From Desulfobulbaceae bacterium (GTDB taxonomy: Bacteria > Desulfobacterota > Desulfobulbia > Desulfobulbales > Desulfocapsaceae), in the NCBI GenBank assembly GCA_030632405.1, contig DAOVUU010000220.1, positions 1 through 5,298 on the forward strand: a DNA stretch of 5,298 bases, written 5' to 3'. Positions 1-5,298 of the stretch are shown here, piece by piece. Numbering within the stretch: the stretch's first letter is position 1; each line of letters opens with the position of its first letter. The position numbers and the translations under genes are program-made. A model generated the notes under the pieces. The model saw nothing but the letters and a program-made list of their open reading frames with translations, was not told the origin of the DNA and searched no databases.

Positions 1-366
1 GCCGAGAATGAGGCTGCCGGAATTCAACAGATGAAATTTTATGAGGTAGGACCAAACATTGCGCTGACAGCCCATGCTATTACAGTTCGTCCGCTCTGCT
101 TTTCCAATAAAACCTTTAAGAAACTTCCGGAAGACCTGCAGGCTGCCGTTCTTCAGGCAGGTAAAGATGCCGGTGCCTATGGTCGTATTCTCGAGTCTTC
201 GGAAGATCTGCAAAAAATGCAGCAGATGGAAAAAGAAGGTAAGTTGAAGACCGTCTTTTTCAAAGATCGGGATAAACTGGTCGAGGCTTCCAAGCCAGTT
301 CTCAAGGCCTATTTTGAAAACCAGGGCGTTCCTGAGCTTTATCAGAGAATTCTTGATGTGAAGTAA
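1..366 (+). CDS. TRAP transporter solute-binding protein (DctP-type), C-terminal part, 5'-truncated by the window
   Basis: This is the periplasmic binding protein of a tripartite ATP-independent (TRAP) carrier; in this family it captures a carboxylate substrate and delivers it to the membrane subunits. The reading frame is open from base 1 (AENEAAGIQQMKFYEV...), so the ATG at 31 is internal and not the true start. The 121 visible residues match the end of DctP-family proteins: a KFYEVGPNIALTAHAI stretch (the usual 'y..LT.H' strand), then F.KLPEDLQAAVLQAG, a long charged helix, and a final helix ending ELYQRILDVK. Full-length members have about 320-340 residues, so roughly two thirds, including the signal peptide and the carboxylate-binding arginine, lies upstream. 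Both permease subunits follow directly, which supports the assignment. The ligand cannot be predicted from this piece. Confidence 0.9.
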   Translation, partial: AENEAAGIQQMKFYEVGPNIALTAHAITVRPLCFSNKTFKKLPEDLQAAVLQAGKDAGAYGRILESSEDLQKMQQMEKEGKLKTVFFKDRDKLVEASKPVLKAYFENQGVPELYQRILDVK

Positions 367-395
367 ACTCTCGAGAAAAGCGTTCTAACACCCCT

Positions 396-422
396 GAGTC
401 GGGAGCTCACTGCTCCCGGCTC
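396..422 (+). promoter_or_regulatory. Intercistronic hairpin between binding protein and permease genes
   Basis: GAGTCGGGAGC (396-406) and GCTCCCGGCTC (412-422) form an 11-bp stem with one T·G wobble around the 5-nt loop TCACT. No T-tract follows (next bases TCTGGTCATT), so it does not look like a complete intrinsic terminator. In TRAP operons the binding protein is generally needed in excess over the permease. A stable hairpin just after its stop codon could protect the upstream mRNA 3' end or partly stop transcription; that role is inferred. Confidence 0.55.
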
Positions 423-481
423 TGGTCATTGCTCTTCAGCATTCACTATTCCTGAGGGTCATGTTTTAACCGAACAGTGTT

Positions 482-967
482 ATGATGAGAAAAATATTGA
501 ACGGGTACTACAAATTCCTGAAAGTAGCGTTGGCTACCTTGATGGGGTTACTTGTGATTCCGGTGGTGCTTCAGATTATTTCACGGTATATCGGTATCAT
601 CCCACGCTATATCTGGACCGAGGAAATGGCCAGATTTTGTTTTATCTGGGTGATTCTAGTGGGATCGATGATTGCGGTGAGAGACGGCACCCATTTTGCC
701 GTCGATCTGTTTCCCAAACCCAAGACCATCCGAGGAAAAGCGATCGGCGACATGTTTGTTGATTTCTGGATTCTCATAACTGCCATTATTTTTATAGTAT
801 GGGGCTGGCCTCTGGTCAAATTTGGTCTGCTTCAAACGTCAGAAATGGCAGAACTTCCCATGGTACTTATATATATGGCCTGGCCGGTTGCCGGGATAAC
901 ATGGGTACTCTTTCTGCTCGAAAAATTTGTCGACAACATTAAACTGTGGCGGAGTGATACTCGATGA
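482..967 (+). CDS. TRAP transporter small permease subunit (DctQ-type)
   Basis: This is the small inner-membrane subunit of the TRAP carrier, which pairs with the large DctM subunit and helps dock the binding protein. At 161 residues it has the normal family length. Four hydrophobic segments are visible at about residues 14-37, 49-67, 89-111 and 124-147. The family signature lies between and within the first two: RYIGIIPRYIWTEEMARF (35-52), followed by FIWVILVGSMIAVRDGTHFAVDLF, with His71 and Asp75 in the usual 'H..VD' position. An in-frame stop at 467-469 limits the start to ATG 482 or ATG 485. Neither has a convincing Shine-Dalgarno; the nearest purine run, GAGGG at 454-458, is 23 nt away. 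The stop overlaps the start of the large subunit (ATGA), indicating translational coupling. Substrate unknown. Confidence 0.93.
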   Translation: MMRKILNGYYKFLKVALATLMGLLVIPVVLQIISRYIGIIPRYIWTEEMARFCFIWVILVGSMIAVRDGTHFAVDLFPKPKTIRGKAIGDMFVDFWILITAIIFIVWGWPLVKFGLLQTSEMAELPMVLIYMAWPVAGITWVLFLLEKFVDNIKLWRSDTR

Positions 968-2268
968 CACCAGGCCAAGTAGCAGCGATTCTTTTTTCGG
1001 TATTCGGAATTCTGGTCATTTTACGGGTCCCGGTGGCCTTTTCCCTTGGCCTTGCATGCGTTCCTGTATTCCTGATCGATGATCGCCTCACGCCATTTCT
1101 CTTGATGAATGAGATGTTCAAGTCCTACAATGCCTTCATTCTTCTTGCGGTTCCCTTCTTCCTCATGGCAGCCAACATTATGAATTCGGCAGGGATCACC
1201 GATCGGTTGATCCAACTGGCACGGGCGCTTGTCGGTCATCTGCCGGGGGGACTCGGGCACATCAATGTTGTGGTAAGCATGCTCTTTGCCGGAATCTCAG
1301 GATCCTCCACCGCAGATGCCGCTGGAATAGGCTCCCTGCTGATTCCTCAGATGAAAAAACAAGGTTTTTCACCCACTTTTTCAGTTGCAGTCACCGCCTG
1401 CTCCTCGGTAATGGGTGTTATCATCCCTCCCAGTATTCTTATGGTCGTATGGGGAGGTCTGATGACCGTATCCATAGGCGGATTGTTTCTTGCGGGTGTC
1501 ATTCCCGGAATGCTCGTGGCCCTGTCTCAGATGTTGACTGTATACATTTATGCCAAAATCTATAACTATCCCATCTACGCAAGATCGTCATTTAAAGGGG
1601 CAATAATAGCTATCGCCCGGGCGACACTGCCAATGATGACACCCATGATCATTGTCGGCGGCATTGTGGCAGGTTTTTTTACACCGACCGAGGCTTCAGC
1701 CGTTGCAGTTATGTATTCCCTGTTACTTGGAGTTGTGATTTACAACACCATTAAAATCCGGGAAATTCCCAAAATTCTCTATGAATCAGCCCGCTTTGCG
1801 GCCATATCCCTCTTCTGCATCGGCACAGCATCAGCGTTCGGGTGGCTGCTCGCTTACTACAAAATCCCTGTAGCGCTGGTAGATTTTCTCAAACAATTCG
1901 GGGCAGGGCCTATCAGTACCGGTTTAATCGTCGCCGGCGCATTTTTATTTATTGGCATGTTCATTGATGCTATCCCGGCTATCATTATCCTGGGCACAGT
2001 TTTGTGGCCGGTCGCTGATTTTGCCGGCCTGCACCCCATTCACTTTGCTATTATCGGCGTTATATCTCTCGCTTTTGGTCTGGTCACACCGCCTTACGGC
2101 CTGTGCCTGCTGATCAGCTGCGCCATTGGGGAAGTGGAGCTCAGAAAAGCCTTAAGAGATGTGGCTATTATCCTTCTGCCCATGCTTGGGGTTCTTATGA
2201 TCGTCATTCTTTTCCCTGATCTTATTCTCTTTTTACCAAAACTGTTAATGCCCAAATTCGTAAACTGA
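964..2268 (+). CDS. TRAP transporter large permease subunit (DctM-type)
   Basis: This is the large inner-membrane subunit that forms the transport path and couples substrate uptake to the sodium (or proton) gradient. At 434 residues it has the usual length and is hydrophobic throughout, consistent with about a dozen membrane segments or hairpins. Recognisable DctM motifs occur in order: RVPVAFSLG (21-29), VPFFLMAANIM (63-73), GISGSSTADAAGIGS (110-124), VMGVIIPPSI (149-158), FFTPTEASAVAV (238-249), FIDAIPAIIIL (333-343) and FGLVTPPYGL (371-380). The two repeated 'G.S...ADA' and 'TP..G' regions are where sodium and substrate contacts lie in known structures. The start codon ATG overlaps the DctQ stop (ATGA), and GGAGTGAT at 951-958 gives a good ribosome site inside the end of dctQ. 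With its two neighbours it forms a complete TRAP system. Confidence 0.96.
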   Translation: MTPGQVAAILFSVFGILVILRVPVAFSLGLACVPVFLIDDRLTPFLLMNEMFKSYNAFILLAVPFFLMAANIMNSAGITDRLIQLARALVGHLPGGLGHINVVVSMLFAGISGSSTADAAGIGSLLIPQMKKQGFSPTFSVAVTACSSVMGVIIPPSILMVVWGGLMTVSIGGLFLAGVIPGMLVALSQMLTVYIYAKIYNYPIYARSSFKGAIIAIARATLPMMTPMIIVGGIVAGFFTPTEASAVAVMYSLLLGVVIYNTIKIREIPKILYESARFAAISLFCIGTASAFGWLLAYYKIPVALVDFLKQFGAGPISTGLIVAGAFLFIGMFIDAIPAIIILGTVLWPVADFAGLHPIHFAIIGVISLAFGLVTPPYGLCLLISCAIGEVELRKALRDVAIILLPMLGVLMIVILFPDLILFLPKLLMPKFVN

Positions 2269-2290
2269 AAACCATTTAAACACACCACCT

Positions 2291-2294
2291 GGAG
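2291..2294 (+). promoter_or_regulatory. Shine-Dalgarno deciding the SDR start
   Basis: GGAG sits 8 nt before ATG 2303 and only 2 nt before the alternative in-frame ATG 2297. This favours the shorter protein beginning MLNKMFDLTGR. The difference is two residues (MT) and does not affect any domain. Confidence 0.6.
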
Positions 2295-2302
2295 CGATGA
2301 CA

Positions 2303-3067
2303 ATGTTAAACAAAATGTTCGATCTGACCGGAAGAGTTGCGCTCGTCACCGGAGGAAGCAAGGGTCTGGGGCTGGCCATGGCAAAGGGTTTGGCATCGGC
2401 CGGAGCCGATATTGTCATTAACAGTCGAAATAGTGACGAACTGGAGGCGGCCAGGGCGGAAATCCTGGAGGCAGCCAATCGAAAAGTACAAACCTTTGTG
2501 GCGGATCTTTCAAAAAGAGAAGACACAATCGAACTGGCGAAAAAGGCACTGGATGCTATGGGCCGGGTAGACATTGTTATCAACAATGCGGGTACAAACA
2601 TTCCAGACTCTGTCGATGAGATCAAGGATGAAGACTGGAACCAATTACTGGAGCTGAACCTGAGTGCTCCCATGGTTCTGGTCAGAGAACTCGCCGGCCA
2701 GATGAAACAGCGCAAGTGGGGCCGAATTGTCAATATCAGCTCGATCTTCGGACTCTGCACAAAAGAAGCCAGGGGTGGATACTCAGCAACAAAAGCCGGG
2801 CTGATTGGAATTACCCGAACCATGGCCCAGGATCTTGCACCATGGAACATCACAGCTAATGCCATCGCACCCGGCCCAATTTCCACTGCCCTTACCGACC
2901 GGATGGTGCAGGGAGAACTGAGAAGATACTTCGACAGTATGATTGTTTTAGGGCGGTGGGGAAAACCAGATGAACTGGTGGGACCTGTCCTGCTCCTGGC
3001 CAGTGATGCCGGCAGCTACATAACAGGAGCCACTCTGCCCGTGGATGGGGGCTGGATGACACGATAA
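2303..3067 (+). CDS. Classical SDR oxidoreductase (FabG / gluconate 5-dehydrogenase-like)
   Basis: This is a cytoplasmic NAD(P)-dependent short-chain dehydrogenase that interconverts a secondary alcohol and a ketone. All classical SDR features are present (numbering from ATG 2303, 254 aa): cofactor motif TGGSKGLG at 16-23, NNAG at 94-97, Asn119, Ser147, Tyr160 and Lys164 as the catalytic tetrad (YSATK), and the C-terminal LPVDGGW. The second strand ends INSRN, with Arg42 where NAD-preferring members have Asp, which suggests NADP. The overall look is closest to gluconate 5-dehydrogenase or 2-deoxy-gluconate 3-dehydrogenase types, consistent with sugar-acid oxidation, but the substrate is inferred. 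The start is chosen because GGAG at 2291-2294 is 8 nt from ATG 2303; the in-frame ATG at 2297 is only 2 nt away, too close. It lies 34 nt after the large permease gene, so is probably co-transcribed. Confidence 0.92.
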   Translation: MLNKMFDLTGRVALVTGGSKGLGLAMAKGLASAGADIVINSRNSDELEAARAEILEAANRKVQTFVADLSKREDTIELAKKALDAMGRVDIVINNAGTNIPDSVDEIKDEDWNQLLELNLSAPMVLVRELAGQMKQRKWGRIVNISSIFGLCTKEARGGYSATKAGLIGITRTMAQDLAPWNITANAIAPGPISTALTDRMVQGELRRYFDSMIVLGRWGKPDELVGPVLLLASDAGSYITGATLPVDGGWMTR

Positions 3068-3087
3068 CCGGACTGAAAATCCAGTCC

Positions 3088-3095
3088 AGGGAGGA
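3088..3095 (+). promoter_or_regulatory. Strong Shine-Dalgarno of the epimerase-like gene, preceded by a small hairpin
   Basis: AGGGAGGA lies 7 nt before ATG 3102 and is the strongest ribosome site in the window. Directly upstream, GGACTG (3070-3075) and CAGTCC (3082-3087) can form a 6-bp stem with a 6-nt loop just after the SDR stop codon. The stem ends where the ribosome site begins, so it would leave the site exposed; a regulatory role is speculation. Confidence 0.6.
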
Positions 3096-3101
3096 ACGAT
3101 T

Positions 3102-4121
3102 ATGAACGTACTTGTATTAGGAGGAACCGGTGTTATCAGCCGGGCAATCGTAAACCTTCTGCTTGAAAAAGAGCACACTGTTACCGTTTTCAACAGGGGA
3201 AACCGGACACTATCGTTCAATGGAGCAGTCCGGCAAATCACCGGTGACAGGGCAGACCGCAACGATTTTGAAACCCGCATGCAGAAGGAATCGTTCGATG
3301 CCGTCATTGATATGATTTGTTTCAATGAGGCTGATGCACGCTCTACTGCCGCGGCATTCAGAGACAATACAGATCAAATCGTGATCTGTTCGAGTGTTGC
3401 AGCTTATAAACGGCCATACCAAAGTATTCCGACAGTTGAATCCTCTGAATTTCTGTACGATGACCCGGCGTTTGTTTATGCCTTTGACAAGGCACAGGTT
3501 GAAAGATATTTTAACGAACAAATTCAATCCCGGCGACTCCCTGTAACCATCATCCGACCATCTCTTACCTATGGCCCGGGTGCAGCGAATATTGGGGTCC
3601 TGAGACAAAACTTCGGTATTATCGACCGCATCAGAAAGCAAAAACCCCTGATAATGTTCGGGGATGGAAGCACACCCTGGAGTTTTACCTTTGCCCCTGA
3701 TCTCGCCAAGGCTTTTGTCGGTGTTCTGGGCAACCCGCAAACCCATGGTCATGCCTATCATGCCTGCAGTGAAGAGCGATGCCGGTGGGAAGACCTGTAC
3801 CTGGAATTCGGTAAAATTGTGGGTGTTGAACCACGTATCGTTCACATATCCTCTGAACTGCTCTGCTCAGCCAACCCCGATCTATTCAGCCATCTCTATC
3901 TCGAAAAAACCTTCCCCGGCCTGTTTGACAATTCAAAAATAAGAGGTGTTGTCCCCGATTTTAAATGCGAGATATCGTTGCGTGAAGGGATAAAAATGAT
4001 AGTTGACTGGTTCGAAAAAGAGGCAAATCAAGTAGATCCCGAAAAGGATGCCATGGAAGATCGCCTAGTCGAACTGTACGACGGCTGGAAGAACCAGATG
4101 CAGAGCCTTTCAACTGCCTGA
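3102..4121 (+). CDS. NAD-dependent epimerase/dehydratase-family protein (extended or atypical SDR)
   Basis: This protein has a Rossmann-fold NAD(P)-binding domain followed by a substrate-binding C-terminal part, 339 residues in all, the usual length for the family. Visible motifs: N-terminal MNVLVLGGTGVIS (cofactor loop 7-13), VFNRGNR at the end of the second strand (29-35), VIDMICF (68-74), ICSSVAAY (95-102), Tyr126-x3-Lys130 (YAFDK, the catalytic pair), IIRPSLTYGPG (150-160) and GDGSTPWSFTFAPDLAKAF (187-205). The last two are typical of nucleotide-sugar epimerase relatives. The third glycine of the usual GxxGxxG is Ser13, seen in an atypical branch. NRG after the second strand, in place of an acidic residue, hints at NADP use. 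Members may epimerise, dehydrate or oxidise sugars; which applies here is unknown. Its place among transport and oxidation genes suggests it acts on the imported acid or a lactone/keto derivative. ATG 3102 is supported by a strong ribosome site 7 nt upstream. Confidence 0.88.
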   Translation: MNVLVLGGTGVISRAIVNLLLEKEHTVTVFNRGNRTLSFNGAVRQITGDRADRNDFETRMQKESFDAVIDMICFNEADARSTAAAFRDNTDQIVICSSVAAYKRPYQSIPTVESSEFLYDDPAFVYAFDKAQVERYFNEQIQSRRLPVTIIRPSLTYGPGAANIGVLRQNFGIIDRIRKQKPLIMFGDGSTPWSFTFAPDLAKAFVGVLGNPQTHGHAYHACSEERCRWEDLYLEFGKIVGVEPRIVHISSELLCSANPDLFSHLYLEKTFPGLFDNSKIRGVVPDFKCEISLREGIKMIVDWFEKEANQVDPEKDAMEDRLVELYDGWKNQMQSLSTA

Positions 4122-4196
4122 TCCAAACGGATTTGAACTTTGACCTGCAACATGCTCTGGCCGAAAAGAAAAAACTGATAAAGTTCGACAAACAGA

Positions 4197-4203
4197 GAGG
4201 GGG
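4197..4203 (+). promoter_or_regulatory. Shine-Dalgarno of the amidohydrolase gene
   Basis: GAGGGGG ends 5 nt before ATG 4209 and fixes that start. The 87-nt gap before it (4122-4208) holds no other recognisable gene, terminator or promoter. Confidence 0.6.
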
Positions 4204-4208
4204 TTAAG

Positions 4209-5045
4209 ATGACATCGGACGACAAAAAAAATTCCAGGCTGACTGTCCCTAAAAAGGGCTGCGATACACATATGCATTTTTACAATGCGAAATTCCCTAC
4301 GGCTCCCTCGGCACTCATGACACCGCCCGATGCCTGGATTGATGAATACCGATTGCTGCAAAAGCGATTGAATCTGGAACGGGTGGTTATCGTTCAACCA
4401 ACCACCTATGGCACAGATAACTCCTGCCAGCTGGAGGCAATGAAGAGTTTCGGTGGAAATGCCCGGGGAGTGATGGTGGCCGACACTTCCACCAGTGATG
4501 AGGAGTTGGATCGTCTTACCCGGCTAGGTGTCCGGGGTGTACGATTTCACATGCTTCCCGGGGGTGCAGTGCCCTGGGAAATACTGGAACAAATGGCCGC
4601 AAGGGTACACAATTTTGGCTGGCATGTTCAGCTTCAAATGAACGGAAGAGACTTTCCCGAACGTGAGGAAATGCTCAAACGATTGCCGGGTGGACTGGTA
4701 GTGGATCATGTGGGACGCTTCACGGGCCCCGTACCAATCGATGATCCCGCATTCAAGGTATTGCTGCGGCTTCTGGAAAGCGGCCGCTGCTGGGTCAAAC
4801 TGTCTGCCCCCTATGAATCTTCAGAATCAGGCCCTCCGGATTGGTCGGATATCGCCCCTGAGGCACGGGAACTGGCTAAGGCAGCACCTGAGCGTATGCT
4901 GTGGGCAAGTAACTGGCCTCACCCTGGCCAAAAAAATCCACCGGACGAAGCAGATCTTCTGGATTTGCTGCTCAACTGGGTGGATGATAAGACCGTAAGA
5001 GACAAAATCCTGACCGACAACCCGGCGGAACTCTACGGATTCTAG
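4209..5045 (+). CDS. Amidohydrolase-2 family protein (LigI / lactone hydrolase or isomerase-like)
   Basis: This is a cytoplasmic TIM-barrel enzyme of the amidohydrolase superfamily (PF04909 type), 278 residues, close to the usual length for the group containing 2-pyrone-4,6-dicarboxylate lactonase (LigI), 4-sulfomuconolactone hydrolase and D-galactarolactone isomerase. Motifs in order: CDTHMHFY with the first-strand His21-x-His23; VIVQPTTYGTDN (60-71), typical of the lactone-acting branch; GVRGVRFHML (107-116); WHVQLQ with His139; VVDHVGRF with His167; WVKLSAPYE (195-203); MLWASNWPHPG (230-240); and the standard C-terminal TDNPAELYGF. The eighth-strand residue, normally the catalytic Asp in a W(G/A)(S/T)DWPH motif, is Asn235. 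The likely role is opening or isomerising a carboxylated lactone made by a neighbouring dehydrogenase; the exact substrate is not known. It lies 87 nt after the epimerase-like gene. The protein ends at the family's normal point although its stop codon abuts an inverted-repeat element. Confidence 0.9.
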   Translation: MTSDDKKNSRLTVPKKGCDTHMHFYNAKFPTAPSALMTPPDAWIDEYRLLQKRLNLERVVIVQPTTYGTDNSCQLEAMKSFGGNARGVMVADTSTSDEELDRLTRLGVRGVRFHMLPGGAVPWEILEQMAARVHNFGWHVQLQMNGRDFPEREEMLKRLPGGLVVDHVGRFTGPVPIDDPAFKVLLRLLESGRCWVKLSAPYESSESGPPDWSDIAPEARELAKAAPERMLWASNWPHPGQKNPPDEADLLDLLLNWVDDKTVRDKILTDNPAELYGF

Positions 5046-5050
5046 GAGAC

Positions 5051-5062
5051 TGTCCGAGAATA
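5051..5062 (+). repeat. Left terminal inverted repeat core
   Basis: TGTCCGAGAATA is an exact inverted match to 5167-5178; with one mismatch the match runs 15 bp (5048-5062). It begins six bases after the amidohydrolase stop codon, which itself falls in the extended arm. Confidence 0.75.
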
Positions 5063-5166
5063 AGCATTTTTTCTCAAATCGAGGTTTTTTAGAAAAATAA
5101 GCACAGCCATATAAATGATATTGCGAGCATTATTTTTTGAAAATAACGAAGAGTTGGGGAGAAATG

Positions 5167-5178
5167 TATTCTCGGACA
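5167..5178 (-). repeat. Right terminal inverted repeat core
   Basis: TATTCTCGGACA is the exact reverse complement of 5051-5062. The outward extension (AATCTTCTAAA) matches the left side imperfectly. The arms are separated by 104 bp. Confidence 0.75.
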
Positions 5179-5202
5179 ATCTTCTAAACGCACTCAACAT
5201 CA

Positions 5203-5209
5203 AAGGGAG
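5203..5209 (+). promoter_or_regulatory. Shine-Dalgarno of the downstream gene
   Basis: AAGGGAG lies 10 nt before GTG 5220 and outside the inverted-repeat element, so the downstream gene keeps its own ribosome site. It is the main support for the GTG start. Confidence 0.55.
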
Positions 5210-5219
5210 AAACAGAGCT

Positions 5220-5298
5220 GTGGAAAAACATTATGATGCAACGATGTTGACAACTTTTGCAGGTGAACTCCTTATGGCCATGGGATTGTCCTCATCAC
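5220..5298 (+). CDS. Probable Ldh_2-family (malate/L-lactate/ureidoglycolate-type) dehydrogenase, N-terminal fragment
   Basis: Only 26 codons are visible before the window ends, with the frame still open: a GTG start, then EKHYDATMLTTFAGELLMAMGLSSS. The pattern of a short strand, 'L..FA..LL.A.GLS', matches the start of the NAD(P)-dependent malate/L-lactate dehydrogenase family (PF02615: YiaK 2,3-diketogulonate reductase, ureidoglycolate and sulfolactate dehydrogenases). These enzymes reduce or oxidise 2-keto/2-hydroxy acids, which would suit this cassette. A good ribosome site (AAGGGAG) 10 nt upstream supports GTG 5220. The fragment is too short for certainty; any helix-starting cytosolic enzyme could share this pattern. 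It is separated from the amidohydrolase by the inverted-repeat element but has the same orientation. Confidence 0.5.
   Translation, partial: MEKHYDATMLTTFAGELLMAMGLSSS

Larger units (their letters stand above)
5041..5188. mobile_element. MITE-like inverted-repeat element (non-coding, about 140-150 bp)
   Basis: TGTCCGAGAATA at 5051-5062 is repeated exactly, inverted, as TATTCTCGGACA at 5167-5178. The arms extend outward to 5041 and 5188 with 19 of 22 positions matching. Inward, the similarity continues loosely (CATTTTTTCTC at 5065-5075 against GAGAAATG at 5159-5166). The interior is strikingly AT-rich compared with the flanking genes and holds no credible reading frame. TTCTA occurs at 5040-5044 and 5182-5186, directly flanking 5045-5181; it could be a 5-bp target duplication, or simply part of the inverted repeat. 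These traits fit a miniature element mobilised in trans by a DDE transposase, but no transposase is present and the family cannot be named from sequence alone. The alternative is a long regulatory stem-loop. Confidence 0.55.

Noticed and set aside
369..376. TCTCGAGA palindrome just after the binding-protein stop codon
   Set aside because: A self-complementary octamer with no loop, expected often by chance and with no nearby promoter-like context.
461..469. Minimal upstream frame ATG-TTT-TAA just after GAGGG, before the small permease gene
   Set aside because: The purine run is only 2 nt from this ATG, too close for normal initiation, and a two-codon frame arises easily by chance.
2245..2886. 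Long open frame (213 codons) on the minus strand opposite the SDR gene
   Set aside because: It lies antisense to a gene with intact SDR motifs; the translation is low-complexity (Ser/Ala/Pro rich), resembles no family, and is explained by codon bias of the real gene.
3210..3845. Long open frame (211 codons) on the minus strand opposite the epimerase-like gene
   Set aside because: It is a shadow of a well-supported coding region; no recognisable motif or ribosome site.
4122..4208. Gap between the epimerase-like gene and the amidohydrolase as a possible promoter or small gene
   Set aside because: No convincing -35/-10 pair, hairpin terminator or short coding frame could be made out; only the ribosome site at its end is supported.
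5067..5090. Two T6 tracts (5067-5072 and 5085-5090) as a possible terminator after the amidohydrolase
   Set aside because: No GC-rich stem precedes either tract; the only short pairing (CTC/GAG around AAATC) is too weak. The tracts are better seen as part of the AT-rich element.

Overview
This 5.3-kb window looks like one catabolic operon read left to right, with every gene on the + strand. It comes from a Gram-negative bacterium, since TRAP carriers of this type work with a periplasmic binding protein. Base composition is close to balanced and codon use looks even across the genes. The style (TRAP transporter plus dehydrogenases and an amidohydrolase) would suit an anaerobic or marine proteobacterium such as a Desulfobacterota member, but nothing here fixes the taxon.

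Layout: (1) positions 1-366 hold the C-terminal part of a TRAP-type solute-binding protein whose start lies outside the window. (2) A 115-nt gap with a strong hairpin leads to the small (482-967) and large (964-2268) TRAP permease subunits, which overlap by four bases (ATGA). (3) A classical short-chain dehydrogenase (SDR) follows at about 2303-3067. (4) Next is an atypical NAD-dependent epimerase/dehydrogenase-like SDR at 3102-4121. (5) Then comes an amidohydrolase of the LigI / lactone hydrolase-isomerase type at 4209-5045. (6) A 174-nt AT-rich gap contains a pair of long terminal inverted repeats and looks like a small non-coding mobile element (MITE-like). (7) The first 26 codons of another gene begin at a GTG at 5220; they resemble the N terminus of the malate/L-lactate dehydrogenase (Ldh_2, YiaK-like) family.

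Together the genes read as uptake plus stepwise oxidation of an organic acid, most plausibly a sugar acid (uronate, aldonate or aldarate) or a related hydroxy-acid. The TRAP system imports the carboxylate, one or both SDRs oxidise hydroxyl groups or form a lactone, the amidohydrolase opens or isomerises the lactone, and the Ldh_2-like enzyme would handle a 2-keto/2-hydroxy acid step. The actual substrate cannot be read from the sequence.

The points most worth a second look are the inverted-repeat element at about 5041-5188, the Asn where related amidohydrolases carry the catalytic Asp, and the unassigned enzyme combination itself.
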